From the NCBI GenBank assembly GCA_902728285.1, contig CACVBU010000070.1, positions 1-64,000 on the forward strand: DNA of 64,000 bases, given 5' to 3'. The notes beneath the pieces are model-generated. The model saw only the letters and a program-made list of their open reading frames with translations, was not told where the DNA came from and did no database searches. Below are positions 1-9,065 of the stretch, one piece after another. The DNA is from Clytia hemisphaerica (Eukaryota; Cnidaria; Hydrozoa; Leptothecata; Clytiidae). Numbering within the stretch: position 1 is the stretch's first letter; each line of letters begins with the position of its first letter. The translations under genes were made by a program, and so were the position numbers.

Positions 1-334
1 ACGAGATTCAACTTGTGACAATATATGAGTACCCCTTACCATTTATGTTTTGATTAGCAAATGTTTTGATTTGAGAAAGACAAGTGATAAAGAAAATTTA
101 TATTTTGTTAAACGAACGCTTGCTGCTGTTGTTGTTGTTGTGGATAAAGTCAAACGAGATTTGGTGTTGATATTTTTTGCTGATTTTGGGGTACAAATTT
201 CGAATATTGTTATTTCGTCGCTATATTGCAGAAACTTGGAAAAAATTATCAGTTATTGCTTTACAAGAAATCATTCATGGTTACAAAACCCCCCTGTTTT
301 TATTGAAGTTTGAGAAACATTTGTATGAGAGGTA
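1..334. other. Upstream region of first gene, no clear coding
   Basis: Mostly AT-rich sequence with a short run of TTG/CTG triplets near 120-143. An 87-codon open frame (50-313) has no recognisable domain and looks like 5' UTR or intron. No clear promoter element is seen. Confidence 0.4.
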
Positions 335-1786
335 ATGCCGAGAGACGGGGGTACACACACAATGGATTTAACATACTCATCAACAGAGAATTCTCCTTTT
401 ACTTCACCTTTTCAATCACCCAAAATTAGCCCGGCTTCTTCACGGAACACTTCGCCAACCAGGCTATCCACACGTGGCGGGCACTTAAAACGAGCTAATT
501 CGTACCGCAAAAGTAATCGGAAAGGGATGAGTAAAATGAATGACATGATCCGGAGACGAACACAAAGACACCGGTCACAATCCGATACCGACATCACAGC
601 CGACGAAGACAAAACGTCGGAAAAAGAAACGGCGAAAATCCGACGTGAGAAAAAATCTATTTCTGAGGATTTTAGTGAACATTTTAAAGTTAATTCTACG
701 CAAAATTCGAGACCGACCTCCACGCATTCTGCTTATTCAGATTCCAGTCGACCGGGAACTCCGGACCGTAAAAAGTCCATTAGTCAGATGTTAGACTTGA
801 GACGTCTCATTGAGTTAAGTCCTAAGTTACACCGGCATAAAAACCGCGCTAAAACACCTACAGACGAACCTGATAATAAAGAGACTTCAGAAAGTGGACC
901 ATTATTTCAAGCTACCACGATGTGGGTTCCAGGATATGACTTTAAGACAAAACAACAAACATCGCTTGATGATGAACGTGGGCCTTCGAGGAGTTTTTTA
1001 TCTCGCCGTGGCTCTAAAGATCGCAACTTGTTGGCATTGTTAGGGAGTAGCTCACCTAATTTATTGAGACGTGGCTCGAAGGATAAAATTGAAAAACAAG
1101 AACCGAAAGGTAAACAAAAATACACGCGTTGCGATACATCCCCCTTACCGGTAAACTTAGGGCGGCCGCAACACGAGGGCGGTACCAAGAACGCATTACG
1201 CCAATGTAAGTCGGACCACGGTGAGTTTATGAGCGTTTCCCAACGTAGCGCAATTTTGGCTCAAAAACATCAAGATTTTCGAGATCTGAAAAAATCGCGT
1301 AATACCGAGCCTGAACCGCCGAAAGGAGTTATCGCATCAGGAAACGTCGCGAAAATCTCGAACACTTTCGAAGACGGGTCCATCTACGTAAAACCGACCG
1401 AAGATTTGACGACGATGAAGAAAACCGAGAAACGATTCTCAGGGGAATACGATAACATTGTTCGTGAAAGAGCCGAAAGTTTTGAATCCGGTGAAGCTTT
1501 CCGACAGAATAAACGTCGGTCTTATACGACGTACGACGGTTTCCGACTTGAACGACACGGCTCTGAAAGTGGTTACGCCTCTCCGACGGAGAGCAACATA
1601 TCAGACGTATGTGCTCCACCACAGATCAATATCATCCCGCACGATGCTGTAGAATTTCAATCTTGGCGCGATGCAGGGGTTTGGGATGAAAGCACAACAT
1701 TTCCATCAAAATCTAACCATTTGAAACCTCCAGGTGCCAACGAGTTGAGCATGAAAATGACGAATTTATGCGTCACGGAACTTTGA
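335..1786 (+). CDS. Ser/Arg-rich, probably disordered protein, unknown function
   Basis: An open frame of 483 codons with no intron signal inside. I do not recognise the family. The protein is rich in Ser, Arg, Lys, Thr and Pro and has no hydrophobic segment, so it is probably cytosolic and largely disordered. Many S-P and T-P sites lie in the first 45 residues (SPF, SPK, SPAS, TSPT). A motif RRGSKD occurs twice about 25 residues apart around residues 225-255 and fits a basophilic kinase site (RRxS). The last residues, VTEL, fit a class I PDZ-binding tail (S/T-x-hydrophobic), which suggests a scaffold or membrane-associated partner; this is inference. The start is uncertain: the ATG at 335 is the first in frame, but the ATG at 362 has a better context (A at -3, G at +4). 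It could also be the last exon of a longer gene whose earlier exons lie left of the window. Confidence 0.7.
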   Translation: MPRDGGTHTMDLTYSSTENSPFTSPFQSPKISPASSRNTSPTRLSTRGGHLKRANSYRKSNRKGMSKMNDMIRRRTQRHRSQSDTDITADEDKTSEKETAKIRREKKSISEDFSEHFKVNSTQNSRPTSTHSAYSDSSRPGTPDRKKSISQMLDLRRLIELSPKLHRHKNRAKTPTDEPDNKETSESGPLFQATTMWVPGYDFKTKQQTSLDDERGPSRSFLSRRGSKDRNLLALLGSSSPNLLRRGSKDKIEKQEPKGKQKYTRCDTSPLPVNLGRPQHEGGTKNALRQCKSDHGEFMSVSQRSAILAQKHQDFRDLKKSRNTEPEPPKGVIASGNVAKISNTFEDGSIYVKPTEDLTTMKKTEKRFSGEYDNIVRERAESFESGEAFRQNKRRSYTTYDGFRLERHGSESGYASPTESNISDVCAPPQINIIPHDAVEFQSWRDAGVWDESTTFPSKSNHLKPPGANELSMKMTNLCVTEL

Positions 1787-2010
1787 AAGAGTTTTTGTTT
1801 TTTATTGCTAGTTCAACCCGTTGGGAATCTATAAATTTTACCCTAGTAAATAGATTGACTTTCAAGTTATCGATTGAAATCTAGCTATAATGGTGGACTT
1901 GTTTTCAGTGGGTCCAGTCTACTTTTTACCCACAATTAAATTTCCAATAACAATTTTTTCAAAATAAAGAGTGCTTTGCTCTTATAATGGAAAACCTGAC
2001 AGACTTTTAT
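1787..2010 (+). other. 3' UTR with polyadenylation signal
   Basis: AT-rich sequence after the TGA/TAA region of the first gene. AATAAA at 1963-1968 is a plausible polyadenylation signal about 180 bases after the stop. Confidence 0.5.
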
Positions 2011-2165
2011 TTCATGATATTCATGACGTAATGTTTTCTACGGAAATACCCCGGTTTTAGCAGTGGCAAATTTAAACTAGACAAAAGTTGTATAAAATTT
2101 GCCACTACTGGCAAAAACCGGGGTCTTTCCGTAGAAAACATTACTTCATGAATATATCATGAATT
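2011..2165. mobile_element. Fold-back MITE, family A copy 1
   Basis: Long terminal inverted repeats of about 50 bp face each other: the left end begins TTCATGATATTCATGACG and runs through TTTTCTACGGAAATACCCCGG, and the right end is its reverse complement with few changes. A second copy lies at 45563-45705. The outer 20 bp are the same motif that is amplified in tandem at 39961-40440. Confidence 0.8.
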
Positions 2166-3505
2166 TAAATGGGATTTAAATACGCTATTCAAATCCAATC
2201 AGACGAATGCTAACTTTACACCTAATTAAAAATATTTCGGAATCTGAAACTACAAATCGGCCTTTATTACACTGAGGGAAAGAGTTTTTCATCAATATGA
2301 TACCTGACCTGAAACATCGATACTTCATCTGTCAATTTTGATATATATTTTTAGGATGTTTTGATAGCTTTGGATCTACTAATACTTCCGAGAACCTTAC
2401 TGAAACAAAAATACGTAGTCGCAAAGAATAAAAACAAACAAAAGGTTTTCAGAAATTTTGAGAATCGTTTGCACCATTCTAGTCAATACAAGCCATAGTT
2501 TTATAATTATAGGGTATTTTACTTTATTTTAATAAATACATAAATTGTACATACACATTTGAGTTTTTTTGCAAACGTCTGGTACGTCTTGCATTGATAA
2601 AGGAATATTTCATTAATGAGAAATAACAATTTTGTCTGGAATTCTTCTCACTGTAATAATTGCAGATTTGCTAGTAATTAAGGAGGCCCCCAGCGGTTTT
2701 CGTGATGGCGTGATTGGCGTTTTTCAAGTTCGTGATTTAAGATTTTAAAGTGCGTGATTGCGTGATCGCAGGAACCAACGTGATCAACGTGATCGTGATG
2801 GAAAGGAAATTTAACTCGTGATAACGTGATTTTGGAAATATTTTTGCGTGATTGCGTGATTTGAAAGGTGACTGGGAAGTAGCCTATTGAAGAGAGCTTC
2901 TTAGCGACAAGTACACGTTTTTACAAGCTCTTTTTAGATTTAGTTGGTCGTTAACATACGATAAAACAGTTTTGTTGATAAATATAATAAAAGCCGTCTA
3001 CACCAAAGTCATCGGTCACGTGACTGTGATGCCTCTGTTAGACAAGCCCCCGGATACCATACGTTCTCCAGTTGTGTATACCACAGGGCCTGTTAGAAAA
3101 TCCGGTTGGTAATTTACATTCATAGCTGTCTAGACCACAGGGCCCCTGTTAGACAAGCCCTGGGTACCTTCTAGGAGGGTCGTAATACTTCCGCCACACT
3201 TGTATTTAGCATTCCTCAGATATACTTTTAGAATACCGTACAACGAGGGAAACAAAGACGACACTAAATGTAGTAAAGTAAAGTAATATAAAATAACATA
3301 CGTTTGAAGATTTGGAAAAAGTTCTCCTAGCTCTGGTCATCAAGGATTTACACAATGAAAGATATTTTGACCAAGCATCGGGCTTTTCATTCACATGTCG
3401 GTGTCCGTGGTGTTGTATGTCCGTCTTTGAAAAAGCAGCGTTTTGTCAATTCATGTTTACTTTTCGTGATGTTTTATTTCGCTACCATTTTTAATTCATT
3501 TATTG
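2166..3505. other. Gene-free stretch with short degenerate repeats
   Basis: No gene seen. At 2700-2870 the words GCGTGAT and CGTGAT recur many times (degenerate short tandem repeat). At 3010-3175 the phrase TGTTAGACAAGCCC and its neighbourhood recur two to three times. Small open frames at 3206-3500 lack any protein signature. Confidence 0.4.
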
Positions 3506-3715
3506 GGGCTCTTCCAGAAAGTTTTTGTACATGGCGGGGGGGGGGGGGTGGAGGATATAATTGGACACTTTGTCCGGAGGGGGATAGTGAAAAATCTGAA
3601 AAATTTGCCTTGTTTTGGGGGTAAACCTCCTCTGATTAGGGGTGATTTTGAATGTCCGGGAGATGGACATGTTATATCCTCCACCCCCATATTCAATTTC
3701 TTTCTGGAAGAGCCC
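3506..3715. mobile_element. MITE with GGGCTCTTCCAGAAA ends
   Basis: Terminal inverted repeats GGGCTCTTCCAGAAAG and CTTTCTGGAAGAGCCC bound a 210 bp element with G-runs and a second inner inverted pair (GGAGGATATAA / TTATATCCTCC). Related ends occur at 48364-48636 and in part at 18745-19045. Open frames on both strands here are by-products of the palindrome. Confidence 0.7.
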
Positions 3716-3847
3716 ATGCATAGTTCTACATATCTGGAAATAAAGAGAATGAATATAAGAAATGGAAAGAAAACAAAGGTTGATTGAATTTGCTTGAGGA
3801 TGATGAACTAAGAGATTTGAAGAGGTGGTCACACATACTCAGAGGCT

Positions 3848-4176
3848 ACCTTACCGGGGAAAAAAATGTCAGAGTTTTATTTAGTCGGGGAAAAATTTCG
3901 TCACAGAGGCACATCGTCCTAGAGGCATTTTCGTCACTTTTCCCCGACGAAATTTACAACTTAGTCACTTCCACCCAACTAAATTGTCCAAATGAAATGG
4001 TTTCCTTCACTTGCTCGAAAAAAGATCTGGTAAATCGACGTTGAAAGCATCAATTTCGGTTAATAAAGGTGTAAAAAAATTAGATTTTGATTTTGGTAGG
4101 GTTTAAAAGCGGGTAAAAGTTTTGGTCGGGGATAAAATATCGGGGAAAAAAATTCGTCACTTTCTCCGATAAGGTA
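3848..4176. mobile_element. MITE with TACCTTACCGGGGAAAA ends, copy 1
   Basis: The left end reads TACCTTACCGGGGAAAAAAA and the right end is the inverse (CTCCGATAAGGTA). GGGGAAAAATTTCGTCAC recurs inside. A second copy is at 11748-12105 within the MFSD14 gene. Confidence 0.7.
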
Positions 4177-4244
4177 CTTCTTGTACACCGAAACGTTTTG
4201 AAGAATTTGTAACTTGGAGAATCTATTTGAAATCCATTGAAAAA

Positions 4245-4483
4245 CCGTACAGGGGGTGGACGAACCTTTTCAATTCAATAAAGTTTTCCAAAATGTGTAG
4301 ATACCCCCTGGAAAATGCCAAAATTTGCAAAATTACCCTTGGAAAAAATCTTTTCATACCACTTTAAGGTAAAAAAAAATTTTTCCGAGATTTTTTGTAA
4401 ATTTTACCACTTTCCAGAGGATATAGACATTTCCAAGAATTCATTTTTGAATTGAAAAGGTTCTTCTACCCCCCCCTGTATGG
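4245..4483. mobile_element. MITE with ATACAGGGGGTGGACGAAC ends, copy 1
   Basis: Inverted ends (G)TACAGGGGGTGGACGAAC and its complement, with TTTTCAA just inside. Copies of the same family are at 7919-8134 and, with a poorly defined right end, at 49143-49345. Confidence 0.7.
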
Positions 4484-4537
4484 ATAAAATGACAATGCAA
4501 AGATTAGTTCCCAAGTCTGCGATGCTGATATTCTTAA

Positions 4538-5570
4538 CCTTTACCACGCCGAAGCCTTAAATTTACGTTCTAATATATAGCCGAGGCCGTAAATATACGT
4601 TATTCATGGGGTGTTAAGAAAAGCCGCCCTACCGCCTTAAAGACGCCTTTAAATCCCGGGAAATGTCTTATATGACGGAGAGAAAATGTAAACAAACTAT
4701 TTTCAATAGTTTGAAACCACCTACTTTCGATTTTAACTGTCAAAACAAACTGGAAAATCAGGCAAAATATTCTTTTGGAAATTATGAGCTCATTGACTGC
4801 TGTAACTAACTTTTTATGTTTATTTAGTGGAAAATGGTTTGTTTTATTGGTTGGAAATGTTATGTATTGCTTGTTTGTAGTTTAGTCAGTGTTTGAGGTA
4901 AGTTTCTGCCTCTTATTCTTTAGTATGACGGTACATTAAGGGTGGAATGGAGGCTTGTCGGCCGTCATCGACCGTCACCGAAACCCAAGTTAAGGCTTCT
5001 GATAAGGCTGCAAAGAGTTTCAAAGTGTATATACTATGTTATTTCTATTGCTTACATGCTGGTTGATGATAGGAAAGTCATTTTTAGCTGTTTTTAGTGA
5101 TATTTCCCATAAAAATTACCTCAAGGGGCCTCTGCCTTACGTGCCTCTGATTTACGTGGAAATTTTCTCGAAAACCAAGGTTCTCTAAAAATGAATTCTG
5201 CCTTTTCTAGTAAAGGTATGATTGTGATTTTTTGGCTAGCAGTTGTAGTTATAATGGTGGAAACAATGAGCCAGAAAATTATGGTATCGCAAATGTTCTC
5301 CCCACTTTTTTTTTAACCGGAACTTAAAATTTTGAAAAATATGACAAATTGCGTTTTAAAGCAGAAGACTACTGTGTCACCATTGATAGAGGAAAATCCT
5401 TTTTTTAACATTTTTAGAAAGCAGGATAGTTGGGCTTTCCAGAATGGGCTTATTCTTTTGAATCGGTTTAGTAGATCAAAAGTTATGACAGAAAGCGTAA
5501 AAGTGTCATTTTTCCCAAAAAGACAAGGCGTGCACGGGGTGAAGTTCCCAAAGAGAAGGCGTGGTAAAGG
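4538..5570. mobile_element. Non-autonomous TTAA-flanked element (piggyBac-like), copy 1
   Basis: A 1,033 bp element is flanked on both sides by TTAA (4534-4537 and 5571-5574) and ends in CCTTTACCACGCC ... GGCGTGGTAAAGG. A nearly identical copy of 1,055 bp sits at 16823-17877, also between TTAA. TTAA target duplication with short CC..GG ends is the hallmark of the piggyBac superfamily, though other TTAA users exist. No transposase frame is present, so it depends on a partner elsewhere. Confidence 0.8.
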
Positions 5571-5574
5571 TTAA

Positions 5575-6016
5575 ATTATGTTCCAAAAAAATTGGCAGTC
5601 CTCTCGAAAGAGATTAAAAGTAATACCTCGATGTAAAGTTAATTTTGAGCGGATTAATCCAAGGCTTAAAAAATCTTCCAAATAAACGAAATTAAAAATG
5701 ATGAAGAAAAAATTCATTATCTATATCTAGAACCAATAATTACAGCCTTCCGAAGTAGGCTAAAAATGGCTAATAATGGCCAGAATGGACGCAGTCATTT
5801 TCCGGCAATTTCATCATGAATGTTCTTATGATGGCAATTAAGCACCAAAAATCAATCAATAATTAGCAATCGTGCGATTCAAATAATAATCCATATTCTA
5901 AATCAATTGTAAAAATTCACAAAATATATAATTCATCATGAAAATGAACTAACTAATAAAAGTTTTTTTTTGTAGATAAAAATGTTCACCCAATGAAAGT
6001 GGCACTGTATTTATAA
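5575..6016. other. AT-rich gene-free stretch
   Basis: I see no gene, RNA or clear repeat structure here; the sequence is AT-rich with short A/T runs. Confidence 0.4.
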
Positions 6017-6418
6017 TACACCTTTCGACCGTAGCCGCCAATAGACCTTTTCATAAATTACGTCACGAACATCACTTGCCTCGTATTCAAACAATTACCA
6101 TAGCGATTATGTCCCTTGAGACATCAAATGATTTTTTTATAAATAAAAAGTAATTTTAATAAAATCCGGTTGGAGTTAATCGCCATGGCAATAATTTCAA
6201 AACGAGGCAAGTGATGTTCGTGACGTAATTTATGAAAAGATCTATGCCGCGCGGGCATTTTTTTGTCCGTTTTACCACCCGAAAACCATCCCAGTCTTTT
6301 TTTCGCACCTAAAGACAATAGAAAAAAGTATAAAAAAGGATTGGATTGAGTTTAGGGTGGTAAATTAAATATTAAATTGGCACGCGTTTGACCGCGCGAC
6401 AACGGTCGAAAAGATGCG
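6017..6418. mobile_element. MITE with TACACCTTTTCGACCGT ends, interrupted copy
   Basis: Left end TACACCTTTCGACCGT, right end ACGGTCGAAAAGATGCG. It shares inner sequence (GCGCGGGCATTTTTTGTCC and CACCTAAAGACAATAG) with the reverse complement of the intact copy at 36567-36757, so this copy is in the opposite orientation. It is split by a second MITE at 6041-6245. Confidence 0.75.
6041..6245. mobile_element. MITE with AGACCTTTTCATAAATTACG ends, nested copy
   Basis: Near-perfect terminal inverted repeats of about 45 bp (AGACCTTTTCATAAATTACG...CACTTGCCTCGT). It is inserted inside the 6017-6418 element and flanked by AT on both sides. The sister copy is 7209-7412. Confidence 0.85.
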
Positions 6419-6609
6419 TTCCATAAGATATATATTATGTCAAAGAAGCTATTATAAAGTTTATTTATTGATGAAAGATGCAGATCCATCTTGGCTTTCC
6501 GAAGCAAAGAATAACAAAAAAAGAAATTGTCGTCTCGAGTACATTAAGTATATACCAAACGGAAATAACGCAAGGACTTTCTTTAAAAAAATCGAAATCT
6601 ATCTACAGA

Positions 6610-6868
6610 ATACATTCTTCTCGAGATGCATAAATTTATTTTTGACCTCGTTTTTCAAACAGATTTCATTGCTATGAAATTATACATTTAAACCAATTTA
6701 AATTCCCAAAAGGCAAACATTAACTCTAAAACAAAAGTACTTGAAATTCAAAATGTCTCATGAGGTGTAAACAACACAATTATCATTGTGAATATGTAAT
6801 TTTATAGCAATGAAATCTGTTTGAAAACGAGGACAACAATAAATTTATGCATCTCGAGAAGAGTGTAT
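6610..6868. mobile_element. MITE with ATACATTCTTCTCGAGATGC ends
   Basis: Terminal inverted repeats of about 60 bp: ATACATTCTTCTCGAGATGC... pairs with ...GCATCTCGAGAAGAGTGTAT, and inner CAAACAGATTTCATTGCTAT pairs with its complement. Short open frames across it are not genes. Confidence 0.8.
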
Positions 6869-6869
6869 T

Positions 6870-7051
6870 AGCTCTAGCTAAAGTGGGCGCAAAGTTGGTA
6901 GCTAAAATCTTTGCTTGAAAGAGATTTAACAAAGAAATTTCAGTGACGTCAAAAGAGGGCATTGCATTGAATTTAGACAGCCCCTTTTATATCCACTATA
7001 ATTCACAATTAGAATAGGCAGGGCGAAAAGTGGGCCGTCTAAACTAGAGCT
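6870..7051. mobile_element. MITE with AGCTCTAGTTTAGACGG ends, copy 1
   Basis: The right end reads CCGTCTAAACTAGAGCT and the left end AGCTCTAGCTAAAG is a degraded inverse. The sister copy at 20860-21101 has the clean left end and shares AAAATCTTTGCTTGAAA and TGACGTCAAAAGA inside. Confidence 0.65.
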
Positions 7052-7208
7052 CACTCGAGAAATAACGATGAACTACGCAAAGCAGTTCAGGAAATGTGAC
7101 GCAACGTATTGTAGATAGATTATTTGAAATAAAATTTGTACATTACACCACATTGCCTGAAGATTGCCCCAGAAAATCCAAGTTAGTTAGTCTTGATATT
7201 CTGCCCGA

Positions 7209-7412
7209 ATAGACCTTTTCATAAATTACGTCACGAACATCGCTTGCCTCGTATTCAAACAATTACCATGGTGATTATGTCCCTTGAGACATTAAATGAT
7301 TTTTTATAAATAGAAATTAGTTTTAATAAAATCCGCTGGGAGCTAATCACCATGTCAATAATTTCAAAATGAGGCAAGTGATGTTCGTGACGTAATTTAT
7401 GAAAAGGTCTAT
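7209..7412. mobile_element. MITE with AGACCTTTTCATAAATTACG ends, copy 2
   Basis: Same family as 6041-6245. Left flank TTCTGCCCGAAT and right flank ATTAAATGGAAC meet without the element at 7672-7694 (TTCTGCCCGAATTAAATGG), giving an empty-site comparison and a 2 bp AT duplication. Confidence 0.85.
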
Positions 7413-7446
7413 TAAATGGAACCCAAGAAAGTCGAAGTTAGTTACC

Positions 7447-7655
7447 TTAAGGGGATTAAGGTTTAAATTTAAACTCGCGAAAATTAATCTTGCACATTAT
7501 GTTCAGGTTTGTCTAAAATCTCAAATCCCTTAGGAAATTGAAAGAAAATAGTCAAAGAAGGCATTATTTCGTGAAAATAAGTCCCGCAAAAATTAAATTA
7601 TTTCCGAAAAAATTTGTCTCGTGAAAATAAGTTCTCTCAAATATTAATCCCCTAA
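7447..7655. repeat. Possible small inverted-repeat element
   Basis: TTAAGGGGATTAA near the left and TTAATCCCCTAAAG near the right form a short inverted pair, and GTGAAAATAAGT recurs inside. The ends are only roughly placed. Confidence 0.35.
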
Positions 7656-7918
7656 AGTTAATTAGTCTTGATATTCTGCCCGAATTAAATGGAACTTATT
7701 TTTGAAAAAAATATTCTACAAGTCGCCAAAATTGAATAGTTTTCACCGAGATACTAAATTAAAATTTCTTTAGGATTTTGGCTGCTCGAATGAAAAGTTT
7801 ACCCGGGAGATATATATTACGTTTCTAAACATTGTAGGAAAATTGGAGAAAATAATACTCGGAATTTATAAATAGTAACTAATTAAAGTACACTAGAATG
7901 GTCCATTTCATTTTATAT

Positions 7919-8134
7919 CCATACAGGGGGGGGGGACGAATATTTCCAGAGGGTAATCCGAGAAAAATTTCCAGGGGGTTGTTTTCTCGATTTTAGTTCG
8001 TCCACCCTCACTTTAAGGTATGAAAAGAATCTTTCTAAGGGTACTTTTGCAAATTTCGCCATTTTCAAGTAGGGTATTCACAGATTTTCAATAAGCTTTT
8101 TTGACTTGAAAAAGTTCGTCCACCCCCTGTATGG
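7919..8134. mobile_element. MITE with ATACAGGGGGTGGACGAAC ends, copy 2
   Basis: Begins CCATACAGGGGG and ends CCACCCCCTGTATGG; related to 4245-4483, with the same TTTTTCAA just inside the right end. Confidence 0.7.
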
Positions 8135-9065
8135 TTTTTTAATGAAATAGCCCAATGATTGGCGAAAGAAACAGATTGTCAACGTCTCGAAAGAATATGT
8201 TTGCTTTTCCTATTTTCAATATCGAGTATATGTATGTGTGTTTTTCAGCGACGGAGACGGTAAGGTTCTAATTTGACTAGATCCTAACCAGCTGAGGACG
8301 ACGGTAAATCAGCACTTTTACCGTCCTCGATTTTGCGGGTCAGAATTGCGGGTCCTCAAAAGTACAAATGCATAAACTCACTAATAAAATTGTCAGTGTG
8401 TTTCCTTTGAAAAAGCTTGTGATGATTTGTATATTAAATTGACAGCTTTTTAACTACCTAAAAATCTAGACCAAATAATATATCAAACTCGCTGCACTCG
8501 CATTAGCCTAGTTAACTAAGCCCGTATTCACAAGGCTAGGACACACGGCTAAAGGCAATATAGCGTTTTCGGGGCTTTAAAGATTTTTACGGATTTTTAC
8601 GGATTTTAAGTTTGCCTTGGAATACTGTTATTCAGTCACAACTTACCATCAGATTTATCCTAGTAAACACTCACTTCACCTATCAAACTAGCTTAGATTT
8701 CTAGGCTACACTTGCATTAAATATGAAGTAATTTAGGATATTTCCTTTTAAAGAGCGAGCAGGATTTTTCATGTAGCTGCTTCAAAATAATCAACAGAAC
8801 TAAATTATGTTTCTATGGCAGCAAGACATCAACCAAACAATTCCATCGAAAAACTCCATCCATCAATACTCGTTCGATTGTGACTGAAACTTCCAACGAA
8901 GGATTATCATTTTTCATTCTGCCCACTGATCTATACCATGGATGCAATTTCTCAAAACCAGCGAACGGAGATCTAACCAATGATTCATCATAGAACCGAA
9001 GAAATAATACAATTTGAAATTTCATACAACTCCATTATCGCCATAAAGCATGCACAAAAATGATA
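8135..9065. other. Downstream flank of MFSD14, probable 3' UTR
   Basis: This lies 3' of the MFSD14 stop on the minus strand. A 70-codon minus frame at 8813-9025 has no recognisable signature and is probably untranslated. I could not place a polyadenylation signal with confidence. Confidence 0.4.
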
